Assembly: GCF_900289115.1 (NCBI RefSeq)
Contig: NZ_LT985196.1
Span: 1,761,746 to 1,825,745 of the forward strand
Source: Janibacter massiliensis
Lineage (GTDB): Bacteria; Actinomycetota; Actinomycetes; Actinomycetales; Dermatophilaceae
Reading direction: 5' to 3'
Length of the DNA: 64,000 nucleotides
The translations under genes were made by a program, and so were the position numbers. Below are positions 39,147 through 51,521 of the stretch, piece after piece (position 1 is the stretch's first letter; every line of letters begins with the position of its first letter). The notes under the pieces are model-generated. The model saw nothing but the letters and a program-made list of their open reading frames with translations. It was not told the DNA's origin and made no database searches.

Positions 39147-39860
39147 TCAGTCCTCGCCGAGGTAGGCCTTGCGGACCTCGTCGCTCTCGAGCAGCTCGGC
39201 ACCGGTTCCCGCGAGGACGATCTTCCCGATCTCGAGGACGTACCCGCGGTTGGCCCGCCGCAGCGCGGCACGGGCGTTCTGCTCGACGAGGAGGATCGTC
39301 GTCCCCTGCTCCTGGAGGGTCACGACGGTCGCCATGATGCGCTTCATCATGAGCGGCGAGAGACCCATCGACGGCTCGTCGAGCATGAGCAGGTCGGGCC
39401 GTGACATCATCGCGCGGCCCATCGCGAGCATCTGCTGCTCGCCGCCGGAGAACGTCCCCGCCGGCTGCTTCGCCCGCTCGCCCAGGATCGGGAAGAGCTC
39501 GTACGCAGCATGGAGGTCCCGTCGTACGTCGTTGTCCCGGCGCTGGAAGGCGCCGAGCATGAGGTTCTCCTCGACGGTCATCCGAGGGAAGATTCGTCGG
39601 CCTTCGGGGGAGTGGGCGATCCCGAGCCCGGTGATCTTGTGCGGGGGGACCGCGTCGATCGGCCGTCCCTTGTACCGGATGGAGCCTGACGTCGGGCGCA
39701 GCAGACCGCTGATCGTCCGCAGCGTCGTCGTCTTCCCGGCGCCGTTGGTCCCGATGAGCGTGACGACCTCGCCCTCGTCGACGTGGAAACCGATGCCCTT
39801 GACCGCGGCGATCTTCCCGTAGTGGACCTCGAGGTCCTCGACCTGCAGCAGCGGGCTCAT
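39147..39860 (-). CDS. livF: Branched-chain amino acid ABC transporter, ATPase LivF
   Basis: A 237-residue ABC ATPase, last gene of livJHMGF. Walker A is GTNGAGKTTTLRT (36-48), the signature is FSGGEQQMLAMGRA, and Walker B LLMLDEPSMGLSP. The H-loop histidine position reads LVEQN, as in LivF, where Gln replaces the usual His. The ATG overlaps the livG stop (ATGA). It pairs with LivG to drive import of leucine, isoleucine and valine, or related amino acids and amides. Confidence 0.95.
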   Translation of the reverse strand: MSPLLQVEDLEVHYGKIAAVKGIGFHVDEGEVVTLIGTNGAGKTTTLRTISGLLRPTSGSIRYKGRPIDAVPPHKITGLGIAHSPEGRRIFPRMTVEENLMLGAFQRRDNDVRRDLHAAYELFPILGERAKQPAGTFSGGEQQMLAMGRAMMSRPDLLMLDEPSMGLSPLMMKRIMATVVTLQEQGTTILLVEQNARAALRRANRGYVLEIGKIVLAGTGAELLESDEVRKAYLGED

Positions 39861-40765
39861 CGCGTCCTCTCCACGTCGTCCTCGGGACGCAGCTCGCCCC
39901 CGGCGCGAAGGACCTCCCGGTCCTCGTCGGTCAGCTCGTCATGGGAGATCTCGTCGTCGTCCCCGCCACCGATGTACGCCTCGATGACACGGGGGTCCGA
40001 CTGCACCTCGCCCGGCGTGCCCTCGGTGAGGGTCTCGCCGCGCACGAGGCAGGTCACCCGGTCGCACAGCTGGAAGATGAACCGCATGTCGTGCTCGATG
40101 ACGACGACGGCCAGGCCCATCTCCCGGATGCGGAAGATGAGGTTCATCGTCTGCTCGGTCTCGATGGGGTTCATACCGGCGGTCGGCTCGTCGAGAAGCA
40201 GGACCACCGGGTCGGTGGCCAGGGCGCGGGCGATCTCTAGCTTGCGCTGCTCCCCGTACGGCAGGTTGCGCGCCAGGTGCTCTGCCTTTCGGCCGAGGCC
40301 GACGAACTCGAGCAGCTCCTGCGCCCGCTCTCGCGACTCACGCTCCTCGCGCCGGTAGGTCGGACCGCGCAGGATCGACGTCACCGGGCCCGCCTTCGTC
40401 CGGCAGTACCGGCCCACCATGACGTTCTCCAGCGCCGTCATGTTGGCGAAGAGCCGGATGTTCTGGAAGGTGCGGGCCATGCCGGCGCGCACGACGCGTC
40501 CCGGCCGCGGGGGCAGGTTCCTCCCGCGCAGCATGACGCGGCCGGAGGTCGGCTTGTACATGCCCGTGAGGCAGTTGAAGAAGGTCGTCTTCCCAGCCCC
40601 GTTCGGCCCGATGAGACCGACGATCTCACCCTCGTGGACGACGAGGTCGACGCCGTTGACGGCCGTGAGCCCGCCGAAGCGCATGACGACGTCGCGCGCC
40701 TCGAGCACGATCTGCGTGGCTGCGGTGGGAGCGGCCATCTCGCCGTTCGGTGGTGCCGTGCTCAT
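39857..40765 (-). CDS. livG: Branched-chain amino acid ABC transporter, ATPase LivG
   Basis: A 302-residue ABC ATPase. Walker A is GPNGAGKTTFFN, the signature LPYGEQRKLEIARAL, Walker B VLLLDEPTAGMNP, and the H-loop VIEHDMRF, all as in LivG. It exceeds the usual ~255 residues by a short N-terminal lead of ~17 residues and an acidic C-terminal tail of ~35. The ATG overlaps the livM stop (ATGA). Confidence 0.95.
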   Translation of the reverse strand: MSTAPPNGEMAAPTAATQIVLEARDVVMRFGGLTAVNGVDLVVHEGEIVGLIGPNGAGKTTFFNCLTGMYKPTSGRVMLRGRNLPPRPGRVVRAGMARTFQNIRLFANMTALENVMVGRYCRTKAGPVTSILRGPTYRREERESRERAQELLEFVGLGRKAEHLARNLPYGEQRKLEIARALATDPVVLLLDEPTAGMNPIETEQTMNLIFRIREMGLAVVVIEHDMRFIFQLCDRVTCLVRGETLTEGTPGEVQSDPRVIEAYIGGGDDDEISHDELTDEDREVLRAGGELRPEDDVERTR

Positions 40766-42483
40766 CGTGCAACCTCCACGTGCTGCAGGCCGGCCTCGTC
40801 GGCGAGCTCGTCGTCGTCCTCGTGGAACTCCAGCCGGCGGCGGCGGCTCGCGACCATCCCCTCGGGCCTGAAGCGCATCATCAGCACGAGCAGCAGGCCG
40901 AAGATGAGGAGGCGGTACTCGTTCAGGAACCGCAGCTTCTCCGGCATCATCTTCAGCAGGACCGCGCCGAGGAGGACACCGGCGACCGTTCCCATGCCGC
41001 CCAGGACCACGGCCGCGAGCAGGAAGGCCGACTCCAGGAACTGGTACTGGTCGGGACTCACGGAGCTGTCCTGGTGGGCCTTGATCGTCCCGGCCAGGCC
41101 TGCGAGGAAGGCGCCGCCGGCGAACGCGAGGAGCTTGAGCCCGAACACGTTGACGCCCATCGCCTCTGCTGCCCGCTCGTCCTCGCGGATCGCCACCCAA
41201 CCGCGGCCGATGCGGCTGTCGTTGAGATGGGTGAACACGAGGACGATGAAGGCCGTGAGGACGAGCAGCAGGAAGTAGTAGTTCGCGTACCGCCCGAGCG
41301 TGATGCCCAGGACCTCGTGCTTCTGCCCGAAGTCGAAGTCCGGGAGCCCGATCCAGTGACCCGGGATCACCAGGTCGGGGATGGCCGAGATCCCGTTGGG
41401 CCCGCGGGTGAGGTTCGGACCGTTCTTCCCGTCGAGGTTGAGCATCGTCAGGCGGAAGATCTCGCCGAACGCCAGCGTGACGATGGCCAGGTAGTCACCG
41501 GACACCCGCAGCGTCGGCGAGCCCACGAGGAGCCCGAGGCAGGCGGACACGAGGGCGCCGATGAGCATGACGACGAGGAACGGCGGCTTCCAGTGGACGG
41601 TCGTGGCGAAGATCGACGTCGACAGCATCGCGGCGACGTACGCGCCGGCCCCGAGAAAGGCGATGTAGCCCAGGTCGAGCAGGCCGGCGAGGCCGACGAC
41701 GATGTTGAGCCCGATCGCGGTCGCGGCGAAGATCAGCACGCCGGAGGCGATCGACATGTTCGCATCGGACCCGTCCTGGGTGAACGGGAAGAGGAACGCC
41801 ACGGCGAACGCGGCCAGGGTGAGCACCCGCCGGTGGCGCTGGGCGATCATCGAGAACCACTGGAAGAACCCCGCGCGGGCGAGGGCGGCGCACGCCACGA
41901 TCGTCGCGACGATGAGCAGGACGAAGACCCAACCGTCCTTCTGCCCCAGCGCGTAGGCCGCGATGACGAGCGACGCGGCGAGCAGCGCGGCGATCGTGGC
42001 GATCTCGGCCCACCCGGGGATGCGTGCGGCGCGGAAGTCGTGAAGCTCCCGCTGCGGCAGGAGCAGACCGCCGGCCAGCACGAGGATCGCGCCGACCAGG
42101 GCGACCCACGCGCCCTCGTTCGCGTTGATCAGTCCGCCTGCCGTCGCGCTGATCGCCACGAGGGCGAGCAGCACGTACGCCAGTGCGCCCGCGCCCAGGG
42201 TGCGCAGCCCGAGCGTGACGTCGAGCCAGCGGCCGATGCGCCCGAGGGGACGCTCACCGAGCGTCAGGAGCACCGCGAGAGCGCCGAGTGCCATGGCGAA
42301 GATCTGGAGGGTCGCGGGCCAGAACCGGACCGCGACATTGCCCAGGACGCGGTCGTCGAAGCACCAGGACAGCAGGCCGCTCACGACCAGCAGGACCCCG
42401 CCGGCGAGGGCGAGGGCCCATCCCGTCGTCGCGTGCCGCTCCCGGCCGTGGTCGGGGATGCGGGTGAAGGTCAGCGGCCTCAT
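40762..42483 (-). CDS. livM: Branched-chain amino acid ABC transporter, permease LivM with long N-terminal membrane extension
   Basis: A 573-residue permease; usual LivM is about 320-420. The standard LivM domain runs from about residue 243 (MSIASGVLIFAATAIGLNIV) and includes SGDYLAIVTLAFGE and the IREDERAAEAMGV coupling loop. In front lie about 240 residues with roughly seven further hydrophobic helices that the core family does not need. The start overlaps the livH stop (ATGA), so the extension is genuine coding sequence of this operon. With LivH it forms the transport channel. Confidence 0.93.
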   Translation of the reverse strand: MRPLTFTRIPDHGRERHATTGWALALAGGVLLVVSGLLSWCFDDRVLGNVAVRFWPATLQIFAMALGALAVLLTLGERPLGRIGRWLDVTLGLRTLGAGALAYVLLALVAISATAGGLINANEGAWVALVGAILVLAGGLLLPQRELHDFRAARIPGWAEIATIAALLAASLVIAAYALGQKDGWVFVLLIVATIVACAALARAGFFQWFSMIAQRHRRVLTLAAFAVAFLFPFTQDGSDANMSIASGVLIFAATAIGLNIVVGLAGLLDLGYIAFLGAGAYVAAMLSTSIFATTVHWKPPFLVVMLIGALVSACLGLLVGSPTLRVSGDYLAIVTLAFGEIFRLTMLNLDGKNGPNLTRGPNGISAIPDLVIPGHWIGLPDFDFGQKHEVLGITLGRYANYYFLLLVLTAFIVLVFTHLNDSRIGRGWVAIREDERAAEAMGVNVFGLKLLAFAGGAFLAGLAGTIKAHQDSSVSPDQYQFLESAFLLAAVVLGGMGTVAGVLLGAVLLKMMPEKLRFLNEYRLLIFGLLLVLMMRFRPEGMVASRRRRLEFHEDDDELADEAGLQHVEVAR

Positions 42484-43427
42484 GCGCGGTCCACCACCCG
42501 GGCACCGAGCAGCCCCTGCGGTCGGAAGACGAGGACGAGGATGAGGAGGCTGAACGCCCACACGTCCTTCCAGGACGAACCGCCGAAGGTCCCGGGGATG
42601 TACTCGGTCGCCATGGCCTCGACGACGCCGAGGACCAGACCGCCGAGGACGGCCCCACCGATGTTGCCGATACCGCCGAGCACCGCGGCGGTGAAGGCCT
42701 TGAGCCCGGCCATGAACCCCATCCTGAAGTTGATGTTCGCGTTCATCAGACCCTGCGCGACCCCGGCGACCGCAGCGAGGGCGGCGCCGATGGTGAAGGC
42801 GATGACGATGATGCGGTCGACGTCGATCCCCATGAGGCGAGCGGTGTCGGGGTCCTGGGAGACCGCCTGCATGGCGCGGCCGGTCCGCGTGCGGTTGACG
42901 AACCACCACAGGAGGGCCGCGGCCATGAGCAGGCACCCGATGGTGAAGAGCGCGGACCGCTGGATGACGACGGAGCCGAGGACGAACGGCTCTCCCGTGA
43001 CCCCGTCGATCTGGGGGAAGACGATCTTCTTCTTCGCGGACGGGAGGTCGAGCCCGGGGATGCTGCCGTAGAAGAGGCGGATCGCCTCCTGGAGGAAGAT
43101 CGAGATCCCGATCGCCGTGATGAGCGGCGCCAGTCGCGGAGCGTTGCGCAGCGGTCGGTAGGCCACGCGTTCCATGACCACGGCTGTTCCGACGGACGCG
43201 GCGACGGCACCCATGACGAGGATCGGGAGGACCCACAGGGCGGTCTGCCCCTGGAACAGGAGGAGGTAGGTCGTCAGGGCGCCGAACGCGCCGATCATGA
43301 AGACCTCGCCGTGGGCGAAGTTGATGAGCTGCACGATGCCGTAGACGACGGTGTAGCCGACGGCGATCAGGGCGTACAAGGACCCGATGGTCAGGCCGTT
43401 GACGAGCTGCTGGGCGAACTGATCCAC
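42480..43427 (-). CDS. livH: Branched-chain amino acid ABC transporter, permease LivH
   Basis: A 315-residue permease of normal length. The opening LVNGLTIGSLYALIAVGYTVVYG and NFAHGEVFMIGAF are LivH signatures, and VSQDPDTARLMGI is the loop that contacts the ATPase. GTG 43427 follows AGGAG. It is the first gene after an intergenic hairpin that separates it from livJ. Confidence 0.96.
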   Translation of the reverse strand: MDQFAQQLVNGLTIGSLYALIAVGYTVVYGIVQLINFAHGEVFMIGAFGALTTYLLLFQGQTALWVLPILVMGAVAASVGTAVVMERVAYRPLRNAPRLAPLITAIGISIFLQEAIRLFYGSIPGLDLPSAKKKIVFPQIDGVTGEPFVLGSVVIQRSALFTIGCLLMAAALLWWFVNRTRTGRAMQAVSQDPDTARLMGIDVDRIIVIAFTIGAALAAVAGVAQGLMNANINFRMGFMAGLKAFTAAVLGGIGNIGGAVLGGLVLGVVEAMATEYIPGTFGGSSWKDVWAFSLLILVLVFRPQGLLGARVVDRA

Positions 43428-43451
43428 GCCGCTCTCCTGGGGGTATCGGGG

Positions 43452-43485
43452 CGGTGGGAGGGCACCGTCGGGCGCCCTCCCACCG
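43452..43485 (-). terminator. Attenuator-like hairpin between livJ and livH
   Basis: A 12-base perfect stem (43452-43463 with 43474-43485) and a 10-base loop lie between the binding-protein gene and the permease genes. Partial termination here would give more LivJ than membrane subunits, the usual need for a binding-protein transporter. Confidence 0.65.
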
Positions 43486-43505
43486 TCAGAGGAGGTGGCG
43501 GCACG

Positions 43506-44735
43506 TCAGTCCTCGAACTCCTCGGTCTTCACGTCGGCCCACTTGCCGTCCTTGACCTGGTACACGGTGAGGACCCGGGTCGTCGTGTCGCCGTACTCGT
43601 CGAACGCGACCTTGCCGGTGACACCGTCGAAGGAGACGTCCTTCATCGCGTCGATCGTCGCCTGACGAGCCTCCTGGGGGCTCTCGGCGTCCTTGAGGGA
43701 GACCTTCAGCGCCTCGATGATCGCCCGCGCGGCGTCGTAGGAGTAGGCGCCGTAGGCCTCGTACGGGTCCTTGTACCCGGCGGCCTCGTAGTCGGAGATG
43801 AACTTCTTCGCCGACTCGAGCTTGTTCGTCGGGGCGCCGACGGAGGTCGCGCGGTCGCCCTCCGAGGACGTCCCGGCCAGCTTGACGAACTCCGGCGAGA
43901 AGATCCCGTCACCGCCCATGAGGGGGACCTTGAGCCCGGCCGCCTTCATCTGCTGGCTGAGCGGCCCGGCCTGCGGGTACTCGCCGCCGTAGTACACGGC
44001 GCCCGGCTTCTTGCTCTTCACCCGTGAGACGACGGCGTCGTACTTGTCGTCGTCCGGGTTGATCGTCTCGGCGGCGACGATCTTCCCGCCGAGCTTCTCG
44101 TACTCGGCCGTGAATGCCTCGGACAGGCCCTGGCCGTAGGTCTTCTTGTCGTTGATCGTCGCGACCTCGGTGATCTTCGCGGTCTCGTACAGGTACCGAG
44201 CGGCGAACGGGCCCTGCACCGCATCGGTCGTGCAGGTGCGGAAGTAGTTCGCGTAGGTGCGCTTCGGGTCCTCCTCCGGCTTGGGCCCGCGGGTGAGCGT
44301 CGGGTTCGTGTTGGCGGGGCTGACCATGACGACGTCCGCCTTGTCGAGGATCGGCTGGACGCCCTCCGCGACGGAGGAGTTCAGCGTGCCGACGACACCC
44401 GCGACCTGCTCGTCCGCGACGAGGTCGGTCGCGGCGTTCTGACCGGGCTCCTTGTTGCCCGTGTCGTCCTTCGGCTCGACCTCGATGGTCCAGCCGTCGA
44501 GCTCGCCCGACTCGTTCGCCTGCTTCGCGGCGAGCTCGACAGAGTGCTGGATGCCCAGACCGAGGGCGGACAGGTCGCCCGAGAGCGGGGCGATGACACC
44601 GATCTTGACGACCTTCTTGTCCCCGTCACCCCCGTCCGAGCTGTCCGAGCCGCCGCCGCGGGTGCCGCAGGCGGACAGTGCGAGGGAGGCGACGAGCATC
44701 GTCGCACCGACGGAGATGATGGATCGCTGGGACAC
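43506..44735 (-). CDS. livJ: Branched-chain amino acid ABC transporter, substrate-binding lipoprotein LivJ
   Basis: A 409-residue lipoprotein. The signal peptide ends in the lipobox LSAC with Cys23 as the lipid anchor, followed by a Gly/Ser/Asp spacer. The mature part is a periplasmic-binding-fold type I domain, from [16 protein letters not shown] through [17 protein letters not shown] and [16 protein letters not shown] 44735 has GGAGGAA just upstream. It captures the amino acid outside the cell and delivers it to LivHM. A palindrome at 44823-44841 lies in its promoter region. Confidence 0.94.
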   Translation of the reverse strand: MSQRSIISVGATMLVASLALSACGTRGGGSDSSDGGDGDKKVVKIGVIAPLSGDLSALGLGIQHSVELAAKQANESGELDGWTIEVEPKDDTGNKEPGQNAATDLVADEQVAGVVGTLNSSVAEGVQPILDKADVVMVSPANTNPTLTRGPKPEEDPKRTYANYFRTCTTDAVQGPFAARYLYETAKITEVATINDKKTYGQGLSEAFTAEYEKLGGKIVAAETINPDDDKYDAVVSRVKSKKPGAVYYGGEYPQAGPLSQQMKAAGLKVPLMGGDGIFSPEFVKLAGTSSEGDRATSVGAPTNKLESAKKFISDYEAAGYKDPYEAYGAYSYDAARAIIEALKVSLKDAESPQEARQATIDAMKDVSFDGVTGKVAFDEYGDTTTRVLTVYQVKDGKWADVKTEEFED

Positions 44736-44822
44736 GGTTCCTCCACAGGGTCGTTGGGGCGTGGTTGCCCCGATCCCACGCCCGGCGCGGGTGGCCGAAG
44801 AGTACGGCGGGTCGGCGTGCGT

Positions 44823-44841
44823 GTGTCGTGCCGAACGACAC
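44823..44841. promoter_or_regulatory. Palindromic operator candidate in the livJ/Rieske divergent region
   Basis: GTGTCGT and ACGACAC are exact 7-base arms around GCCGA. It lies 88 bases before the livJ start and 68 before the Rieske start. On the livJ strand a TACTCT (-10 like, 44799-44804) lies just downstream, so a bound protein would cover the -35 region. Confidence 0.5.
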
Positions 44842-44908
44842 CTCGTATCCGTCTCGTGACCTTCGTGGGAGGATCGGCCCCGACCGCAACTCGACCCCCT
44901 GGACGGCC

Positions 44909-45370
44909 ATGACCGACGACGCCCGCCCCGTGCCATCCTCGATCCACGCCCCTCAGCCCGGTGGACCAGCCCGCCGCACGGTGCTCGGGGTCGCGGGCAC
45001 GACCGGAGCCGCTGCCGCTCTCGGCGCCTGCGGCTCGGACGGTGCCGGCGGGACCTCGACAGGGGGCGCCACGGCAGGCGGAGCCTCCGACCCGGTGTCG
45101 GTTCCCGTCGCCGACGTGCCCGTCGGAGGGGGGAAGGTCGTCGGCCAGAGCGTCGTCGCCCAGCCGACGGAGGGGTCCTTCACCGCGTTCTCCTCGACCT
45201 GCCCGCACGCCGGCTGCGCGGTCTCGGAGGTGACGAACGGGACGATCATCTGCCCGTGCCACGGATCGCAGTTCGACGCGAGCACGGGGGACGTCACCGG
45301 CGGACCCGCGACGGCGGGCCTCGAGAAGCGGACCGTACGGCGCACGGGCGACACGCTCGTCGTGTCCTGA
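44909..45370 (+). CDS. Rieske [2Fe-2S] protein with Tat-lipoprotein signal
   Basis: A 153-residue small Rieske protein. Residues 22-23 are a twin arginine (ARRTVLG) before a hydrophobic stretch that ends in LGAC, so Cys41 is a likely lipid anchor and export is likely through Tat after cluster insertion. After a Gly/Thr-rich spacer the domain has both cluster motifs, CPHAGC and CPCHGSQF. It stands alone beside uvrC and is not with cytochrome bc genes; its redox partner is unknown. ATG 44909 is the first that leaves a normal signal peptide. Confidence 0.9.
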   Translation: MTDDARPVPSSIHAPQPGGPARRTVLGVAGTTGAAAALGACGSDGAGGTSTGGATAGGASDPVSVPVADVPVGGGKVVGQSVVAQPTEGSFTAFSSTCPHAGCAVSEVTNGTIICPCHGSQFDASTGDVTGGPATAGLEKRTVRRTGDTLVVS

Positions 45371-45388
45371 GGTCCGTACCCTCGAGCG

Positions 45389-47389
45389 GTGGCCGATCCG
45401 TCCTCGTACCGCCCCGCCCCGGGGTCGATCCCGACCGACCCGGGCGTCTACCGGTTCCGGGACGAGCACGGTCGGGTCATCTACGTCGGCAAGGCGCGCT
45501 CGCTGCGGCAGCGGCTCTCGTCGTACTTCCAGGACGTCGCCGGGCTGCACCCGCGCACCGCGCGGATGGTGCGCACCGGCGCGTCCGTCGAGTGGACCGT
45601 CGTCGCGACCGAGGTCGAGGCGCTCCAGCTCGAGTACGCGTGGATCAAGGAGTTCGACCCCCGGTTCAACGTCAAGTACCGGGACGACAAGTCCTACCCG
45701 TACCTCGCGGTGACGCTCGGCGAGGAGTTTCCCCGGGCCCAGGTGATGCGGGGGGAGAAGCGCACGGGCACGCGGTACTTCGGGCCGTACACCCACGCGT
45801 GGGCGATCCGCGAGACGCTCGACCTGCTGCTGCGCGTCTTCCCCGTCCGGACGTGCAGCGCCGGGGTGTTCCGGCGCGCCGAGCAGGTCGGACGCCCGTG
45901 CCTGCTCGGGTACATCGACAAGTGCAGCGCGCCGTGCGTTGGGCGCGTCGACGCCACCGAGCACCGTCGGATCGCGACCGAGCTGTGCGACTTCCTCGCC
46001 GGGGACACCGGCCGCTTCGTCCGGTCCCTCGAGCGCGAGATGAAGGCTGCCTCCGACGCGCTCGACTTCGAGCGGGCCGCCCGGCTGCGCGACGATCTCG
46101 GCGCCCTCAACCGGGCGATGGAGAAGTCGGCCGTCGTGCTCCCGGACGGCACCGACGCCGACGTCTTCGGCCTCGCCGACGACCCGCTCGAGATCGCCGT
46201 GCAGGTCTTCCACGTCCGCGGCGGCCGGATCCGCGGCCAGCGCGGGTGGGTCGCCGAACGTGACGCCGAGAGCCTGGCCGACCTCGTCGAGGGTCTGCTC
46301 CAGCAGGTGTACGGCGGGGACGGGGGAGAGGGTGTCCCGCGGGAGGTCCTCGTCCCCGTGCTCCCGGCGGACCGGGCCAGCGTCCAGGCGTGGCTCAGCC
46401 AGCGGCGCGGGTCCCAGGTCGACCTGCGCGTGCCGCAGCGGGGGGACAAGCGGGCGCTCATGGAGACGGTGACGAAGAACGCGAGCCAGTCCCTCGCCCG
46501 GCACAAGGTCGCCCGCGCCGGTGACCTCACGGCCCGCAGCCAGGCTCTCGAGGAGCTGCAGGAGGCCCTCGAGCTGCCCGAGACGCCGCTGCGGATCGAG
46601 TGCTTCGACATCAGCCACGTCCAGGGCACGAACGTCGTCGGGTCGATGGTCGTCTTCGAGGACGGGCTTCCCCGCAAGGCGGAGTACCGCCGCTTCATCG
46701 TCCGCGGGGACGTCGGCGTCGACGGGGCAGGACCGGACGGGACGCCGCGGGTCGACGACACCGCGGCGATGCACGAGGTGCTGACCCGGCGCCTCCACCG
46801 GCACCTGCGGGACACGACGGAGGCGATCGCCCAGCCGGTCGACCCCGAGACCGGCCGCCCGCGGCGCTTCGCCTACCCCCCGAACCTCATCGTCGTCGAC
46901 GGGGGCCTGCCCCAGGTCAACGCGGCCCAGCGCGTGCTCGACGAGCTCGGCGTCGAGGACGTGCGCGTCGTCGGGCTGGCGAAGCGGCTCGAGGAGGTGT
47001 GGCTGCCGGGCGACGACTTCCCGGTCATCCTTCCGCGCACCTCGGAGGGCCTCTACCTGCTCCAGCGGGTCCGGGACGAGGCCCACCGGTTCGCGATCAC
47101 CTTCCACCGGGAGCGGCGGAGCAAGGCCATGACGACGTCGGCGCTCGACGGCATCCCCGGCCTCGGGCCGGCCCGGCAGCGCGCCCTGCTCACGCACTTC
47201 GGGTCCGTCGCGCAGATCCGTGCGGCCACCGTCGAGGAGCTGACCGAGGTGAAGGGGGTCGGGCCCGCCCTCGCGGCGACGGTCGCCGAGCGGCTCGCCG
47301 CAGAAGAACCCGGGGTTGCGGTCGACCCCGCGACGGGCGAGATCATTGACCCGCCACCCCCGCCGAACCCCGGAGAGGCCGCGCGATGA
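45389..47389 (+). CDS. uvrC: Excinuclease ABC subunit C
   Basis: A 666-residue nuclease that cuts both sides of a lesion. The N-terminal GIY-YIG domain reads [34 protein letters not shown] helix pair ([15 protein letters not shown]) binds UvrB, the RNase H-like domain has [24 protein letters not shown], and two helix-hairpin-helix motifs end the protein ([13 protein letters not shown] and [14 protein letters not shown]). GTG 45389 is 18 bases after the Rieske stop. The stop overlaps rapZ (ATGA). Confidence 0.98.
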   Translation: MADPSSYRPAPGSIPTDPGVYRFRDEHGRVIYVGKARSLRQRLSSYFQDVAGLHPRTARMVRTGASVEWTVVATEVEALQLEYAWIKEFDPRFNVKYRDDKSYPYLAVTLGEEFPRAQVMRGEKRTGTRYFGPYTHAWAIRETLDLLLRVFPVRTCSAGVFRRAEQVGRPCLLGYIDKCSAPCVGRVDATEHRRIATELCDFLAGDTGRFVRSLEREMKAASDALDFERAARLRDDLGALNRAMEKSAVVLPDGTDADVFGLADDPLEIAVQVFHVRGGRIRGQRGWVAERDAESLADLVEGLLQQVYGGDGGEGVPREVLVPVLPADRASVQAWLSQRRGSQVDLRVPQRGDKRALMETVTKNASQSLARHKVARAGDLTARSQALEELQEALELPETPLRIECFDISHVQGTNVVGSMVVFEDGLPRKAEYRRFIVRGDVGVDGAGPDGTPRVDDTAAMHEVLTRRLHRHLRDTTEAIAQPVDPETGRPRRFAYPPNLIVVDGGLPQVNAAQRVLDELGVEDVRVVGLAKRLEEVWLPGDDFPVILPRTSEGLYLLQRVRDEAHRFAITFHRERRSKAMTTSALDGIPGLGPARQRALLTHFGSVAQIRAATVEELTEVKGVGPALAATVAERLAAEEPGVAVDPATGEIIDPPPPPNPGEAAR

Positions 47390-48363
47390 GCGAGCAGACC
47401 CCCGACCGTCGGTACGCCGACCCCGTGACCATCGCGGCAGACACCCCGACCGGCCGGATCCCGGTGTACCACCGGGAGTCGCAACCGTCCTCGATCGAGT
47501 TCGTCGTGCTCACGGGGATGAGCGGCGCCGGCCGCTCGACGACCGGGAACGTCATGGAGGACGCGGGCTGGTACGTCATCGACAACCTCCCGCCGCAGCT
47601 GCTGCAGTCCGTCGCCGACCTCGCGGTGCGGATGCGCAGCCACACCCCCGAGGACCGCACCGTCCGGGTCGCCGTCGTCGTCGACGTGCGCTCGCGCAAC
47701 TTCTTCGCCCAGCTCTCCGGTGCGCTCGCGGACATGCGCAACCGCGGCTGGCACCCGCACACCGTCTTCCTCGACGCCACGGACGAGGCCCTCGTGCGGC
47801 GTTTCGAGAGCGTCCGGCGTCCCCACCCGCTGCAGGGGGACGGACGCCTGCTCGACGGCATCCAGCGCGAGCGGCTCGTCATGGCCGATCTCCGGTCGTC
47901 CGCCGACGTCGTCATCGACACCTCGGGCCTCAACGTCCACCAGCTCGCCCGGAAGATCACCCCGCTGTTCGCGGGGGTCGACCGCCACCGGCTCCGCATG
48001 GCCGTCCTGTCCTTCGGGTTCAAGTACGGGGTGCCGCTGGACGCCGACTTCGTCTTCGACATGCGCTTCCTGCCGAACCCGTACTGGGTGCCGGAGCTGC
48101 GGTCCTCGACCGGGCGGGACGACGCCGTCGCGTCCTACGTTCTGCGCCAGGAGGGCGCCGAGGAGTTCCTCACGGGGGTCGAGCGGATGCTCGAGCCGGT
48201 GGTCGCCGGGTACATCCGCGAGGAGCGGCGCTACGTCACGCTCGCGGTCGGCTGCACCGGCGGCAAGCACCGGTCGGTCGCCATGGCCGAGGCCCTGCGG
48301 GGTCGCCTGGCGTCCGAGGACGTCGCGACCTTCGTGGTCCACCGCGACCTGGGGCGAGAGTGA
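47386..48363 (+). CDS. rapZ: RNase adapter protein / nucleotide-binding protein RapZ
   Basis: A 325-residue P-loop protein. The loop reads [10 protein letters not shown], where Arg takes the usual Lys position; this is common in actinobacterial Rap[34 protein letters not shown] and [14 protein letters not shown] CTGGKHRSV are family blocks. In E. coli RapZ controls glucosamine-6-phosphate synthesis through small RNAs; its role in actinobacteria is less clear. It lies in the conserved uvrC-rapZ-yvcK-whiA set and overlaps both neighbours. Confidence 0.96.
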   Translation: MSEQTPDRRYADPVTIAADTPTGRIPVYHRESQPSSIEFVVLTGMSGAGRSTTGNVMEDAGWYVIDNLPPQLLQSVADLAVRMRSHTPEDRTVRVAVVVDVRSRNFFAQLSGALADMRNRGWHPHTVFLDATDEALVRRFESVRRPHPLQGDGRLLDGIQRERLVMADLRSSADVVIDTSGLNVHQLARKITPLFAGVDRHRLRMAVLSFGFKYGVPLDADFVFDMRFLPNPYWVPELRSSTGRDDAVASYVLRQEGAEEFLTGVERMLEPVVAGYIREERRYVTLAVGCTGGKHRSVAMAEALRGRLASEDVATFVVHRDLGRE

Positions 48364-49328
48364 TGGCGCGGCTGCCGCTGCCGGGGCGCGGCACCGGCCC
48401 GCGGGTCGTCGCGCTCGGCGGCGGGCACGGCCTCGCGGCCTCGCTCGCAGCCCTTCGTCTCGTCGTCGAGGACATCACCGCGATCGTCACGGTCGCCGAC
48501 AATGGCGGGTCGAGCGGACGGCTCCGGCGGGATTTCGACGTGCTGCCCCCGGGCGACCTGCGCATGGCGCTCGCGGCGCTGTGCGACGACAGCGAGTGGG
48601 GGCACATCTGGCGGGACGTCCTGCAGCACCGGTTCGTCGGCGATGGTGACCTCTCCGGGCACGCGCTCGGCAACCTCCTCATCGTCACCCTCTGGCAGCA
48701 GCACAGCGACCCCGTCCGGGGGCTCGACCTCGTCGCCCGGCTGCTCGGGGCGCGGGGGAGGGTCCTGCCGATGGCCTCGACACCGTTGCAGATGCGCGCC
48801 CGCGTCCGCGGTGACGACCCCGCCCGCCCCGACGAGGTCACCGAGGTCGCCGGCCAGGTCGAGGTGGCCCGGACGCCGGGCCTCGTCGAGTCCGTCGCGG
48901 TCGAGCCTGCCGATCCCGAGATCCCGGCGGAGACCCTCGCCGCGATCGAGGGCGCGGACTGGATCGTCCTGGGGCCCGGGTCCTGGTACACCTCGGTCCT
49001 GCCGCACCTGCTCGTCCCCCGGCTGCGCGAGGCCGTCGTCTCGGCGCCGGGCCGTCGCGCCCTCGTCCTCAATCTCGAGCTCGACACCTCCGAGACCAGC
49101 GGCTGGTCGGCGCCCGGCCATCTCGAGAGCCTGCGCGACCACGCGCCGGATCTGCGGCTCGACACGGTCCTGGCCGACCCGACCGTCGTCGACGACGTCG
49201 AGGAGCTCGAGGAGGCGTGCCGGGCCTTCGGCGCCCACCTCGTCGTGCAGCGCATGGGCCTGCGCGGCGAGCGCGGTGTCCACGACCCGCTGCGGCTCGG
49301 TGCGGCGTTCTCGGACCTGTTCGCGTGA
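48363..49328 (+). CDS. yvcK: Gluconeogenesis factor YvcK/CuvA-like
   Basis: A 321-residue CofD-like protein. [17 protein letters not shown] is the ligand loop, and [27 protein letters not shown] is the family hallmark. Relatives bind UDP-GlcNAc and are needed for cell-wall synthesis and growth on gluconeogenic carbon. The ATG overlaps the rapZ stop (TGATG); a GTG one codon earlier is possible. whiA follows after 58 bases. Confidence 0.95.
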   Translation: MARLPLPGRGTGPRVVALGGGHGLAASLAALRLVVEDITAIVTVADNGGSSGRLRRDFDVLPPGDLRMALAALCDDSEWGHIWRDVLQHRFVGDGDLSGHALGNLLIVTLWQQHSDPVRGLDLVARLLGARGRVLPMASTPLQMRARVRGDDPARPDEVTEVAGQVEVARTPGLVESVAVEPADPEIPAETLAAIEGADWIVLGPGSWYTSVLPHLLVPRLREAVVSAPGRRALVLNLELDTSETSGWSAPGHLESLRDHAPDLRLDTVLADPTVVDDVEELEEACRAFGAHLVVQRMGLRGERGVHDPLRLGAAFSDLFA

Positions 49329-49386
49329 GGTCCCCAGGTCGCCTCGGCGCGGACACCCGGAGGGTGCCGGTGGCAGGATGGCCGCC

Positions 49387-51487
<2,101 letters not shown>

Positions 51488-51521
51488 CCGACCTCGCCCC
51501 ACCGTTGGAAGGCACCGCACC

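Noticed and set aside
47386..48363. Lys to Arg change in the RapZ Walker A loop as a defect
   Set aside because: Arg at this position is usual in actinobacterial RapZ as far as I know, so it is not a sign of decay.
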